A stretch of 32,463 nt of DNA from Streptomyces abyssomicinicus (GCF_008974245.1 NZ_BBZI01000019.1:14053-46515); one strand, 5' to 3'. Positions 15,706-24,222 are shown, counted from the first letter of the stretch. Made by a program: numbers and translations. Notes: generated from the letters alone by a model not told the origin.

Positions 15706-16686
15706 TCAGGCGCGTATGTGGCGGTAGGCGACGACGTTGCCGGGGGAGGGCAGGGGCGCGACGGTGATCGTGGTGCCGGGGCGGGGGGCGTGGATGACCT
15801 TGCCGTCACCGATGTACAGGCCCACGTGGCCGCCGCCGTAGGACAGGACCAGGTCGCCGGGCACCAGGCGGGCCCGGGTGGTGGCGCTCCCGGCGCGAAT
15901 CTGGCCCCAGGTGGTGCGCGGCAGCTGCACCCCGGCCGTGGCCCAGGCCCGCATCACCAGGCCGGAGCAGTCGAAGCCGCGAGGGCCGGTGCCGCCCCAG
16001 ATGTAGGGCTTGCCGAGCTGCTTCTTGGCATAGGCGATGACGCTGCTCGTGCCGGGCTTCCCGGACTCGACCTCGGGGGTCTGGGGCGTGGACGGCCTGT
16101 CGGGCGCGGCCGTTACCGCGGGCCGGTCGGTCTTCGGCCGCGCCGCTGCGTCGGCCGCGGTCTTGCCGGAGGGCACCTTCAGGTTCTGCCCGGCGTAGAT
16201 CAGCGTCGAGGATCCCAGAGCGTTGAGGTGCTGCAGGGCTTTCACGCTGGTGTGGTGGGCGCGGGCCAGGTTCCACAGCGTGTCACCGGGCCGCAGCGTC
16301 ATCTCCTCGAACCCTTCTTCCTTCTTCTCCTCCTTTTCCTCCTTTTCCTTCGGCTCCTTGCCGGTGTCGGACGGGGCGGGTGCGGACGGCTGGGCCGAGG
16401 GTCCGGCGGTGGCCGGCGGCTTCTGCTGGAGGGTGACCGACGGCCTGCCGGAAGCCGACGGTGAACCGGTCGGGCCGTGCACGGCCAGGAGCGCGCCGGC
16501 GATCAGGGACAGCACGAAGGCGACGGCCAGTCCGGCCGCGCCCCACACGAAGCGGCGGGCTCGTGCGGTGCTGTTGCTGCGCGGTTTGCGGTGGCGCCGC
16601 AGCGCCGGCCGGGCGTCGTGTCTCGGGCCGGGCTGCGGCTTGGGGCGGGTGCGCTGCGGGGGCGGGAGCAGAGTCTGCTGTGCCAT
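15706..16686 (-). CDS. LysM - NlpC/P60 cell-wall hydrolase, membrane-anchored
   Basis: 326 residues. Basic N-terminus, signal/anchor segment at ~47-69 (VWGAAGLAVAFVLSLIAGAL), disordered Pro/Ser linker, a Lys/Glu stretch (EPKEKEEKEEKKEE), LysM at ~129-172 (GDTLWNLARAHHTSVKALQ), and C-terminal NlpC/P60 at ~214-326 with Cys240 in DCSGLV, His287 in GGGHVGLYIG and His299. It should cleave stem peptides in peptidoglycan. AAGGAG lies about 7 nt before ATG 16686. Upstream are two GGGAC-GTCC palindromes that may be operator sites. In Streptomyces such hydrolases act in growth, spore release or conjugation-related wall remodelling. Confidence 0.92.
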   Translation of the reverse strand: MAQQTLLPPPQRTRPKPQPGPRHDARPALRRHRKPRSNSTARARRFVWGAAGLAVAFVLSLIAGALLAVHGPTGSPSASGRPSVTLQQKPPATAGPSAQPSAPAPSDTGKEPKEKEEKEEKKEEGFEEMTLRPGDTLWNLARAHHTSVKALQHLNALGSSTLIYAGQNLKVPSGKTAADAAARPKTDRPAVTAAPDRPSTPQTPEVESGKPGTSSVIAYAKKQLGKPYIWGGTGPRGFDCSGLVMRAWATAGVQLPRTTWGQIRAGSATTRARLVPGDLVLSYGGGHVGLYIGDGKVIHAPRPGTTITVAPLPSPGNVVAYRHIRA

Positions 16687-17112
16687 CACGGGTCTCCTTC
16701 GGCAGGGCCGCGATCTGCGGCTCTGGAAGGAGGCTGTTGCGGCCCGTGGGTGTCCCGCTAGCTCCGGTGGCGTCCGGGACAGTCCCGGCCTGTCCATACC
16801 TGCCGAGACCGGGTTGAAGGACGGCGTCCAGCCCGTGAAAACCGGCTCTGACCTGCATGGACGATGCGGGACTGTCCGGGCCGCCTCAATCCGTTGCCCC
16901 TCCCTCGACGGCCGGGCAAAGCTTCTCTCACCGCCCCGCACCGCCCGGCCGGCGCCTCGTCAGGCGCCCTCCCGGCGACGGGCGTTCAACCCCTCCCGCC
17001 ACCCCGGCACGCACCTGTGCACGGGCCCGGCAGGAACGCCATTGCCCCTCCGCTTGCCCGCCGCGCGGCGGCAGGGCCGGGGGAGTCCATCTCTGTCACG
17101 AGGAGCATCAGC
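16687..17112. promoter_or_regulatory. 426-bp divergent region with two GGGAC-GTCC palindromes
   Basis: Separates the NlpC/P60 gene (minus) from the secreted-protein gene (plus). A perfect 15-bp palindrome CCGGGAC-A-GTCCCGG occupies 16774-16788. A second copy of its core, CGGGACTGTCC (16867-16877), lies 78 bp further up in the opposite orientation. They could be paired operators or fold into a long-range 5'-UTR stem in the hydrolase transcript. No gene is supported here. Confidence 0.45.
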
Positions 17113-17541
17113 ATGCGTACGTCACGAACGTCCAGGGCCCGGGCGATGGCCGTCGCCGTCGCCGCCGGGCTGCTGGCCGGTGGGACGGCCGCCGGCGCGA
17201 GCGGCGCCTTCACCGCCGCCAAGCCCGCGGACTCCACCACCGACACGGTCGTCAACGCCGGTTCCGCGGCGGCCCAGAAGAAGTTCTACGGCACCTTCCA
17301 GAAGCGGGACGGCTGCCCGTACCTCGTCACCTCCGGCGGTGCCCGCTACTACCTCGAGGGCTACACCATCGGCGGCAACGGCGCCCTCTACAAGAAGCGT
17401 GGCGGCTTCATCGCCTACCCCGGCTGGCGCATCCAGGCCAACGGCACCAAGAAGTACCGCTCGCCCAACAGCACGACCCTGTGCACCACCTGGGGCGCCA
17501 GCCCTTACATCAAGGCGAAGTCGATCTACAGCCTCCGCTGA
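17113..17541 (+). CDS. Small basic secreted protein
   Basis: 142 residues, ATG 17113 with GAGGAG 9 nt upstream. Signal peptide: Arg-rich start, hydrophobic AVAVAAGLLAGGTAAGASG, likely cut near residue 36. The mature protein is Lys/Tyr-rich (KKFYGTFQKRDG, ALYKKRGGFIAYPGW) with two Cys (DGCPYL, TTLCTTW). Family not recognised. It is the second of three small secreted proteins in this 5-kb stretch and is followed by another after 235 bp. Confidence 0.75.
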   Translation: MRTSRTSRARAMAVAVAAGLLAGGTAAGASGAFTAAKPADSTTDTVVNAGSAAAQKKFYGTFQKRDGCPYLVTSGGARYYLEGYTIGGNGALYKKRGGFIAYPGWRIQANGTKKYRSPNSTTLCTTWGASPYIKAKSIYSLR

Positions 17542-17776
17542 CCTGAGAGCCCCGGCGCCCTTCCGCCGACCGCTCCGGGCGGCCGGCGGAAGACCGGACA
17601 CCAACGCCCGCCGAGAACCGGCACGCCTCGAACAGCGGCCCAGCACCGGCCAACGGGCCCGGCCAGTGGCCCCGGCATCGACGCCGGCACTGCGGGCGGC
17701 CCTGTCGGTCCCCTGCCATGCCTCCAGTCAAGACCGCACCTCAACCAACCCATCTGCTTCACCGAAGGAGCACACC

Positions 17777-18289
17777 ATGAACAGCACACGCCCGAGGGCG
17801 CCCCGCCGCCGCCCGCTGGTGATCGCCGCACTCCTCACGGGCGCCCTCGCCGCGACCGCCGGAGTGACCGTCGGGGTGAACGCCGTCGACAGCGGCTCCT
17901 CCGCCTCCGACACCATCGAGGTGGCCGCCGCCAAGCAGGTCCCGACCGACTGCAACACCCCCTGGGAGCAGTACAAGCCCCGCAAGACCTTCATGTGGAG
18001 CAAGACGACCGGCCTGTTCCGCGTCAACGACAACGTCAGCGTGCAGTTCCGGTCCCTGGGCGGCGAGTACTACCGGCGCCTCGACCACAACTGCAAGGTC
18101 GTCACGGCGTGGAAGGCCAACGCCACCATGTACCGGACCTGGGCCAAGGCCCCCGAGGCCAAGGTCCCCCGCGTCAGCTCCTGGTACACGTCGAAGGAAT
18201 ACTGCGGCAAGCCGCCCAGCCACAAGGTCAACGTCATCATCGGCTGCTACCGCGGCGAGTTCCGGTACTCCACCGGACAGAACCACTAG
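17777..18289 (+). CDS. Small basic secreted protein with four cysteines
   Basis: 170 residues, ATG 17777 with GAAGGAG 6 nt upstream. Signal peptide of ~30 residues (RRRPLVIAALLTGALAATAGV). The mature part is Lys/Trp/Tyr-rich with four Cys (PTDCNTPW, DHNCKVV, KEYCGKPP, IIGCYRGE), probably two disulfides. Shares size, charge and secretion with the gene before it but no clear sequence homology by eye. Family not recognised. Two hairpins follow the stop. Confidence 0.75.
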   Translation: MNSTRPRAPRRRPLVIAALLTGALAATAGVTVGVNAVDSGSSASDTIEVAAAKQVPTDCNTPWEQYKPRKTFMWSKTTGLFRVNDNVSVQFRSLGGEYYRRLDHNCKVVTAWKANATMYRTWAKAPEAKVPRVSSWYTSKEYCGKPPSHKVNVIIGCYRGEFRYSTGQNH

Positions 18290-18347
18290 ACCCGATGCCG
18301 TCGCGTCGGCCCCACGACACTTCCGGGGTCGACGCGAGGGAGTCTGT

Positions 18348-18408
18348 GCCCCTCGGCGCACCCGTTGTCGAGGGGCGCGCAGGTCCCGGACCGGACCGAT
18401 CCGGGACC
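18348..18408. terminator. Two consecutive hairpins downstream of secreted-protein gene
   Basis: GCCCCTCG (18348-18355) pairs with CGAGGGGC (18369-18376), and GGTCCCGGA (18382-18390) pairs with TCCGGGACC (18400-18408). They lie 59-119 bp after the stop at 18289, consistent with tandem factor-independent terminators. The remaining sequence up to 18639 shows no gene. Confidence 0.5.
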
Positions 18409-18639
18409 GTGGGGGAACCGCCCCGGACCGGACAGGGCCCGGGCACCCGCCAGGACGAGTCGGCGGCACGGGCGTTTTTGCTGTTACTGATCATGCGGTT
18501 CAGGGAGGCCGCCCGGGTGAGACGGCGCCCCGCCTGCCCGGCAGGCCGGTGCCCGCCGGACTAGGGCGGCGGTGCGCACGGAGGAGGGCCCGCGGCCGGG
18601 GTGGCTGCGGGCCCTTGAGGGCGTGCTCCTGGTGGTGGA

Positions 18640-18810
18640 TCAGAGGCCGGAGACCGGGTTGCGCTCCCAGCGGTCGCCTTCCTCCATGTAGCCGAGAAGG
18701 GCGCGGGAGCCGTCGGCCCAGCCGCCGTGGCGGCCGATGCGCTCCAGGGTGTGGCCGGCACGGCGGGCGGCGGTGGCGAACCCGCGGCGCAGGGAGTGCC
18801 CGGTCGACTT
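18640..18810 (-). pseudogene. C-terminal fragment of a tyrosine recombinase
   Basis: About 57 codons end at TGA 18640-18642 and read STGHSLRRGFATAARRAG...GRHGGWADGS...LLGYMEEGDRW. This is the box-II and tyrosine end of the same family as the intact recombinase at 20858 (WSGHSLRRGFATAAR...AGGWADGS...ARYLADVDR). Upstream of 18810 the homology stops and the frame continues into unrelated sequence without a usable start. It is a remnant of an integrated or duplicated recombinase gene, most likely non-functional. Confidence 0.75.
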
Positions 18811-19117
18811 TCCTTCGAACCCGTTGGCATGAGAACGATCATGGCCCGGGTGTGAGCGTGCTGACCCGGTTTTCGTACTCGCGGCGGGCCTTGCGCTGGG
18901 CCGGGACTGCGGGGAGACCCGAGCCGCCGTCGAGCGGCTGGCAGCGTGCGAGAAACTGGCGGTTCAAGCCGCGACAGTGAAGGCCCCGCACTGGGCATGC
19001 AGGGCCTTCGGTCGGAAGTCGGTCATTCTGCCGGTCACCCAGTCACTGATCGACTGAGTGACCGATCGGGCTTCGCCACCGCTGCCCAGGCCCGCCGCAG
19101 CAGGCCCGCCGAGGTAG
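18811..19117. other. 307-bp stretch without a gene; one stem-loop
   Basis: An imperfect inverted repeat GGTCACCCAGTC / GACTGAGTGACC (19033-19044 and 19052-19063, 11 of 12 paired) lies 54 bp beyond the end of the small membrane-protein gene and could be its terminator. Nothing else is supported. Confidence 0.4.
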
Positions 19118-19351
19118 TTATCGGATGAGGGAGCGCACGATTGGAATGCTTGCGCCCCAAGCGGTAAGGCCGGCCAGGACCGCTGCTGCGACAGGTGCCT
19201 GGGTGAGCACGGTTAGGACGCCGACGACGATGCCGATCAGGAGTGAGACGAGCAGGACGACCGTCGTGTGAAGGGAGAGGAACGGGGGCTCAGGGGCAGG
19301 CGCGGTCGAACCGGAGGAGACCGGCGGCTGAGGGCTTTGAGAAGTAGTCAT
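19118..19351 (-). CDS. Small two-helix membrane protein
   Basis: 77 residues, ATG 19351, TAA stop. A Pro/Ser-rich cytoplasmic start is followed by two predicted membrane helices (TTVVLLVSLLIGIVVGVLTVL and APVAAAVLAGLTAWGASIPIV). No catalytic residues. The ribosome site is weak. Divergent from the cyclase-like gene at 19570 across a 218-bp region of lower GC. Function unknown. Confidence 0.6.
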   Translation of the reverse strand: MTTSQSPQPPVSSGSTAPAPEPPFLSLHTTVVLLVSLLIGIVVGVLTVLTQAPVAAAVLAGLTAWGASIPIVRSLIR

Positions 19352-19569
19352 GTCTCGACTCTGACGATGCAGAGTGCTGTGACCTGCATAGACAGAACGA
19401 ACTCGTGGGAACGCGATCAGCAGGCAACGGCACCGCACAGAACCGATGTCCAGCGAACACCCGCCAGTGGTGTGAGGACGTTCGGGGGTGTTCGGTCAAG
19501 TTCGGTGCAGCTCCGCCGCATGGTGACTACCGTGCCGGTCACGGCAGGTAGTCGAGGAGGCGCACAGGC

Positions 19570-20775
19570 ATGGCAGAGCAAGGTGATGAGGGACAGGAGA
19601 GGAGCTATGAGCAGCTCCTGCGGGACCAAGCGGAGAGCCTGATCCATCTCAAGGTCACCCGGGGCGACCCGTCGCTGCGTGTCATCGACGCGCGTGCGCG
19701 GATTTTGTTCGGCCCGAAGGGGGCTCTACCCATCGCAACGCAAAACGCTGCCTTCAGTGGGAAGTACGTAGGGCACGACAAGCTGATGTTGCTGGTGCGC
19801 ACACTGCTTTCTTGGGATGAGTACGGAGAGGAACGTCCCGCACCTGATCGAAGGTCTCCTGTACTGGATGAGTGGCGACGCCGGTGGACTGCTATCAGTC
19901 TGCAGCGCCAGCTGAAGCGTCGGTCAAGCAGTGCCGCTCCACCGCGGAGGCTGGAGCCGAACGTCAGTGAGCCGCCGACGATTCCTGCAGCGCGAGAGGC
20001 GGAAGGCGTCAGCGGCTTGGGGCCGTCAGTGGTTGCAGACCCAGGTGTGACTGAACCCCAGGCGGTTTCTCACGGCACTGATGAGGCTGGACAGCAGGAG
20101 GGAGAAGCGCTGGCCCAGGTGGCGTCCCATAGGGAGACCGGCTCTGCAACTGCCTTTTATGCCCCCACCACAAGGGTCAGTATGCCCATGCAGCGAAGCC
20201 TGCTGCTTGCCGATCTTGAAAGCTTCAGCACGCGAGACGATGTCGAGCAGGCGTACATGCGCCGAGCGCTCTTCGGCCTCCTTGACCGCGTGGCAGAGGC
20301 AGCCGGTGTCGCCCCGGCAGAACGTCGTCGAGAGGACCGGGGAGATGGCGTCATTGAGCTGATCGACGCTGCTGTCCCCCTGCCCCACCTCCTGCGCGCC
20401 GTAGTCACAGTCGTCCCTGCGGGCCTGCGTCAGCTCAACCGAGTTGCCTCCGCCTCAGTCCAGCTCCGTCTGCGAATGGTTCTGTCCACGGGCACCGTGA
20501 TCGTGGACGAACGCGGTGTCTGGGGCTCTACGGTCAGCGACGCCAGCCGCCTGCTCGACGCAGAGGTGGTGCGGGCAGCACTGCACGAAGGCGAGGACGC
20601 CCACGCACTGTGCGTATCGAACGCCGTCTACGAGTGGACAGTGCCCCACAATCTTCCCGGCATCAGCGCGGAGGATTTTCTCGAGATCGCCGTCCCAGTG
20701 AAGGGCGGAGGCGTGCTGCAAGCGTGGCTGCACCACCCACTGAGGGGTGCGGTTAACGAGAAGCGAAGCAGGTGA
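19570..20775 (+). CDS. Protein with class-III nucleotidyl-cyclase-like domain
   Basis: 401 residues. The C-terminal ~190 (RSLLLADLESFSTRDD...EDRGDGVIELI...LRLRMVLSTGTVIVDERGVWGSTVSDASRLLDA) follows the pattern of the cyclase-like domain common in actinobacterial signalling and conflict proteins. In the typical metal motif D-I-x-G-F, here D-L-E-S-F, the Asp is kept but the Gly is lost, so activity is doubtful. The N-terminal ~80 residues (LHLKVTRGDPSLRVIDARARILFG) resemble a small effector-associated module; a variable Pro/Glu linker joins them. ATG 19570 has GAGGAGG about 9 nt upstream. Codon use is less GC-biased than in neighbours, suggesting transfer. Confidence 0.65.
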   Translation: MAEQGDEGQERSYEQLLRDQAESLIHLKVTRGDPSLRVIDARARILFGPKGALPIATQNAAFSGKYVGHDKLMLLVRTLLSWDEYGEERPAPDRRSPVLDEWRRRWTAISLQRQLKRRSSSAAPPRRLEPNVSEPPTIPAAREAEGVSGLGPSVVADPGVTEPQAVSHGTDEAGQQEGEALAQVASHRETGSATAFYAPTTRVSMPMQRSLLLADLESFSTRDDVEQAYMRRALFGLLDRVAEAAGVAPAERRREDRGDGVIELIDAAVPLPHLLRAVVTVVPAGLRQLNRVASASVQLRLRMVLSTGTVIVDERGVWGSTVSDASRLLDAEVVRAALHEGEDAHALCVSNAVYEWTVPHNLPGISAEDFLEIAVPVKGGGVLQAWLHHPLRGAVNEKRSR

Positions 20776-20857
20776 CAAGGAATCGGGCGGTAGCTTTCAG
20801 GGCTTCGCGATCGCCATCTTCGTCGGCTGGCGAGGAACGGCCCCTCCGGGCCGGGGC

Positions 20858-21982
20858 TTACAGGCCGATGCCGACGAGCGGGGAGTTCTTCACCCTGTCG
20901 ACGTCGGCCAGGTAGCGGGCGAGGACGCGGGAGCCGTCGGCCCAGCCGCCCGCGCGGGCGATCTCCAGCGGGTCGTGTCCGGCGGCCCGGGCGGCGGTGG
21001 CGAAGCCACGGCGCAGGGAGTGCCCGGACCAGGCGCCGGTGAGGCCGGCGGTGACGGCCAGGCGCTCGACGACCTCGGCGGCCGCCTCCGTGGTCATCCG
21101 CCCGGCCGGGTCACCGATCGGGTGGCCGCCGCGGGTGAGCGACGGGGCGAGGCGACCCCACCGGTCGACGCGCACGAACAACGGGCCCTCGGTGCGTCCG
21201 GCTTCGTCGAGGGCGGCTAGGTGGGCGCGCAGGGCGCGGACGGGGCAGGTGACCGGGTCGGTGCCGTAGAGGACGGCGTTCGTCGTGTGCTTGCGGACCT
21301 TCTTGCGGTACAGCGTCACGTCGAAGCCGTGCTCCGTCTCCTGGACGGCGGCCTGGTCCAGGGCGACGAGCTCCGAGACGCGGGCGGCGGTGGCGAAGCC
21401 GACGAGGACCAAGGCGGCGTTGCGCTTCCCGGCGAGGGTGGACCGGTCGGTGCCGGCGAGCATGGCCCGAATCTGCTTCGGGAGGGCCGCGGTCGCCTGC
21501 TTCGGCTGCGCGGCCGCGGCCTTGGTCTCGGCGAGGTGGTCCTTGTAGGTGTTGAGGACGGCGCGGGCGCCGCGCATGGTCGGCTTCGGCCGCCCCTGCT
21601 CCTGGTGCCAGCTGGTGACGGCCGCCAGTGCCCGCTCGATGGTCGACGGCCCGGCCGGGCGGCCGGTGCGGGGGCGGGGGGTGACGGTCAGGTGCCTGAC
21701 CCACTCGGCCATGGTCTCCCCGGACGCCGGCACCGCCGTGCGGCCCTCGGCGGTGCACCAGGTGGCGAACGCCCGGCGGTCGGCGGCGTAGGCGCGGCGG
21801 GTGGACGCGGCGACGCTCGCCTCGATGGCGGCGGCGGTCTCGGCGGACAGCTCCCGGTCCCGGCCCGCCGGAACGGCCACCGCGGCGGCCGCGCTGTCCT
21901 CCACGAGCTCGGCGTCGACGATGTCGTCCTCGGCGAGGCGCGCGGGCGGTACGGGGGCGATCGGGGACGGGGTGCGGTCCAT
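20858..21982 (-). CDS. Tyrosine recombinase / integrase
   Basis: 374 residues, complete. The core-binding SAM-like domain is at ~48-155 (STRRAYAADRRAFATWC) and the catalytic domain at ~165-370. Catalytic set: Arg201 in TAARVSEL, His321 and Arg324 in GHSLRRG, Trp347 in place of the second His, and Tyr357 in ARYLADVD. All are present, so it should be active. ATG 21982 has GAGGGAG 7 nt upstream. A perfect 13-bp inverted repeat sits 16 bp before the start codon. It may resolve plasmid multimers or integrate an element; a fragment of a close relative lies at 18640. Confidence 0.92.
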   Translation of the reverse strand: MDRTPSPIAPVPPARLAEDDIVDAELVEDSAAAAVAVPAGRDRELSAETAAAIEASVAASTRRAYAADRRAFATWCTAEGRTAVPASGETMAEWVRHLTVTPRPRTGRPAGPSTIERALAAVTSWHQEQGRPKPTMRGARAVLNTYKDHLAETKAAAAQPKQATAALPKQIRAMLAGTDRSTLAGKRNAALVLVGFATAARVSELVALDQAAVQETEHGFDVTLYRKKVRKHTTNAVLYGTDPVTCPVRALRAHLAALDEAGRTEGPLFVRVDRWGRLAPSLTRGGHPIGDPAGRMTTEAAAEVVERLAVTAGLTGAWSGHSLRRGFATAARAAGHDPLEIARAGGWADGSRVLARYLADVDRVKNSPLVGIGL

Positions 21983-21997
21983 GTGATGCTCCCTCAC

Positions 21998-22035
21998 TTC
22001 TGGCTCTTGAGAAGGAACATTATCAAGAGCCAGAA
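21998..22035. promoter_or_regulatory. Perfect 13-bp inverted repeat with 12-bp spacer before the recombinase
   Basis: TTCTGGCTCTTGA, 12-nt spacer, TCAAGAGCCAGAA, exact on both arms and AT-richer than its surroundings. It starts 16 bp upstream of the recombinase ATG, within its leader or promoter. The geometry (13-bp arms around a short core) resembles tyrosine-recombinase core sites, although the spacer is longer than the usual 6-8 bp. An autoregulatory operator is the alternative. Confidence 0.6.
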
Positions 22036-22103
22036 CAGTGCGGGTCGGAAAGCCGACCCGCACTGTCGGACCACCTGGTGTCAGGTCCAGCCGTCGCAGC
22101 GCT

Positions 22104-22445
22104 TCATGCTGGGGTGGATGGTGTGGTGAGGTAGTAGCCGTAGACCCAGGTGCCGTCCTCGATGCGGTCCCAGACGGTGTGGGACTGGCCGTCGACGGTG
22201 GGGCCGTGGGCCTCGCACACAACCTTGACCGGGGTGCCGTTGCCGATGATGCGTCCGACCTCGGGTCCGTTGGGCCGGCCCTTGCTCTCCACCAGGAAGC
22301 CGTCGGTCAGCCTGTGCGTGTAGAAGGTCTGGGCGGACGCCTGCTCGGGTGCGGGGCAGAGTTCCTGGCTGTGTCGCCGTCGTCGCCTTGGTGGTCGAGT
22401 TCTGCGGGCGCGCCGCCTGCCGCGTCGTCGTAAGGCCCTGGACAT
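22104..22445 (-). CDS. SH3-like small protein, N-terminus possibly frameshifted
   Basis: 113 residues in the open frame. Residues ~35-113 (AQTFYTHRLTDGFLVES...RIIGNGTPVKVVCEAHG...HTVWDRIEDGTWVYGYYL) look like a bacterial SH3-type domain of secreted Streptomyces proteins. The first 30 residues are almost pure Arg and do not form a signal peptide, although secreted relatives have one. A frameshift near 22345-22400 may have removed it. Its gene is divergent from the TRADD-N-type gene at 22493. A second secreted SH3-like protein lies at 25850. Confidence 0.5.
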   Translation of the reverse strand: MSRALRRRGRRRARRTRPPRRRRRHSQELCPAPEQASAQTFYTHRLTDGFLVESKGRPNGPEVGRIIGNGTPVKVVCEAHGPTVDGQSHTVWDRIEDGTWVYGYYLTTPSTPA

Positions 22446-22492
22446 GCGAAAGACGCCCGCAACCGTGAGCGTTCGGGCCTACCTTCAGTCGC

Positions 22493-23404
22493 ATGAGAGC
22501 CATCCGACGGACGCGGTCAGCGTCGAGTGACCGGGAGCTGCGGCTGTGGACGGTCGGCCAGGTTCTGATGGTCACCTTTGCTGCGGTGATCCTGGCCGCG
22601 GGCAGCGTCTTCTACAGCCTGATCGTCCTGCTGGACTTCCAGAAGATCGATACCTCGGCGAGGCTCGATGCGACGACGCTCCTCGAGGTGGTGAAGCTCT
22701 CCTTCGGTGTGGTCGCTGGGGCCGGCGCGCTCGTCGCCCTGGTCCTCGCCTACCGCCGCCAGCGCGTAAATGAGGCCAGCGCACGCCATGCCGAGGCGCA
22801 TGCCGACTTGCGTGCAGCGGAGCACCGGCTGACATCGGTACTTGCTGGGGACGCAGAGACTCAAGGCTCGGCGGTGCCTCGACAAGGGGAGAGCCCGGAG
22901 CAGCGTGATGCCCGCGCCCACAGACTTGCACTTGCCAGTCTGTGGGACGTAACTCACACCCGCCTCGCCCTCTACCACAAAATCGCTACCACCCAGGCGA
23001 AGCGGTCATTCATCAGTGCGCAGGTGGCCATGGCCCTCGGGTTCGTGCTCCTCATCGGCTTTGTCGTGGCCGCGGTACAGGCGGAGAAGACAGCAGCAGC
23101 GGCAGTAGCCGGCGCGCTCGGCGCCGTGGCCGCAGCCCTGGCCGCCTTCGTCAGCAAAACCTTCGTGAAGAGCCAGGAGAGCGCGGCAGAACACCTCAAG
23201 GCCTACTTTGACCAGCCGCTGGAGTTCTCTCGCTACCTGGCCGCCGAACGCCTCCTCAATGACGCCAAGCTGACCGACGACCAACGGGCCGAGGTCGTGA
23301 GTCAACTGGTCCAGCTCATCGCGTCCGGGCCGCAGAACCCGCTGATCGATGCCGGTGCCGGCGTGCTGGAGCAGCTGCCCAAGATGGTGCAGGGGGAGAG
23401 GTAG
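22493..23404 (+). CDS. TRADD-N-associated two-TM membrane protein
   Basis: 303 residues with four hydrophobic segments. An N-terminal pair (~20-48 and ~68-88) precedes a coiled segment (NEASARHAEAHADLRAAEHRL). A second pair follows (QVAMALGFVLLIGFVVAAVQA and AAVAGALGAVAAALAAFVSKTF). The stretch WDVTHTRLALYHKIATTQAKRSFISAQVAM...SQESAAEHLKAYFDQPLEFSRYLAAERL matches the TRADD-N-associated membrane domain found in bacterial conflict and immunity proteins. Function unproven. TACCTT, a possible -10 box, lies 8 bp before the ATG and no ribosome site is visible, so a leaderless mRNA is likely. Confidence 0.75.
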   Translation: MRAIRRTRSASSDRELRLWTVGQVLMVTFAAVILAAGSVFYSLIVLLDFQKIDTSARLDATTLLEVVKLSFGVVAGAGALVALVLAYRRQRVNEASARHAEAHADLRAAEHRLTSVLAGDAETQGSAVPRQGESPEQRDARAHRLALASLWDVTHTRLALYHKIATTQAKRSFISAQVAMALGFVLLIGFVVAAVQAEKTAAAAVAGALGAVAAALAAFVSKTFVKSQESAAEHLKAYFDQPLEFSRYLAAERLLNDAKLTDDQRAEVVSQLVQLIASGPQNPLIDAGAGVLEQLPKMVQGER

Positions 23405-23597
23405 ACGCCGTCCTGCTCGGTTACAGATGCTGCCCCCACGGTAGGCGGGGTGCCATTAACGAACGTGCACCAGGCGCCACAAGCCACCTCTGTCACCCCT
23501 CAGTCCAGCGGGTCCTGAACGGGTTGATGAACAGTAAGAAGGCCCGCAGCGGCCGCTCCAGCGGGGCCTGGGCCGCGTTCAGTCAACGACGGCGACC

Positions 23598-24122
23598 TCA
23601 AACGGGCAGTGCATCACCGCTGTTCAGAAGGTCAGCGTAGACCTCTGCGGGTGTTCGGTACCCGTGGGTCTGGCGCGGCCGGTCGTTCAGTTCCGCGGCG
23701 ATGGTGTCCAGGTCCTCCTGGCCGAACGTGCGGAGGTCTGCGGTCTTCGGCAGGTACTGCCGCAGAAGCCGGTTCGTGTTCTCGTTCGTCCCGCGCTGCC
23801 ACGGGCTGCGGGGCTTGCACAGGTAGATCGGCATGCCGGTGGCGGCCGTGATCGCCCTCTGCTCGGCAATCTCCCGGCCACGGCCCCACGTCAGCGTGCG
23901 CCGCATCTGCCGAGGGATACAGAGCAGCCGGGAGGTCAGGTATGGGGCGACCTGGCTGGCCTTGATGCCGTCCGGAAGGGCCACCAGGGCGGTGTACCGG
24001 CTGGTGCGCTCGACCAGGGTGGCGATGGCGGAGAGCCGCGCGCCCATCACCAGGTCGCCCTCCCAATGCCCTGGGACGACGCGGTCCTCGACTTCGGCGG
24101 GCCGCCGGCTGATCGCCCCGCC
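23598..24122 (-). pseudogene. IS30-family transposase remnant
   Basis: The C-terminal half of an IS30 transposase: GHWEGDLVMGARLSAIATLVERTSRY (first Asp and following strand) and PRSPWQRGTNENTNRLLRQYLP (catalytic Glu). An in-frame TAG at 24123-24125 cuts the N-terminal DNA-binding half. The second catalytic Asp, normally in LTWDxG, is Gly here (LTWGRG). Truncated and lacking a DDE residue, it cannot transpose. No terminal inverted repeats recognised. Confidence 0.85.
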
Positions 24123-24222
24123 CTATCGGCGCTTGCCTCAGGCTCGGTCGTGCCACAGGTCCAGGAGCACGGTGAGCAGGCCGCGGTAGCTCAGTTGGCC
24201 CGACTGTAAGGCTATGCCCCAG

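Noticed and set aside
16690..16920. c-di-AMP (ydaO) riboswitch upstream of the NlpC/P60 gene, common for such hydrolases in Streptomyces
   Set aside because: The conserved ydaO blocks (for example GGGGTGAA and the AACCCGNCAGCT-type segment) are not found. Only a vague AACCCGG stretch matches.
23598..24122. Functional IS30 element
   Set aside because: In-frame stop, missing N-terminal half, one DDE Asp replaced by Gly, and no terminal repeats seen.
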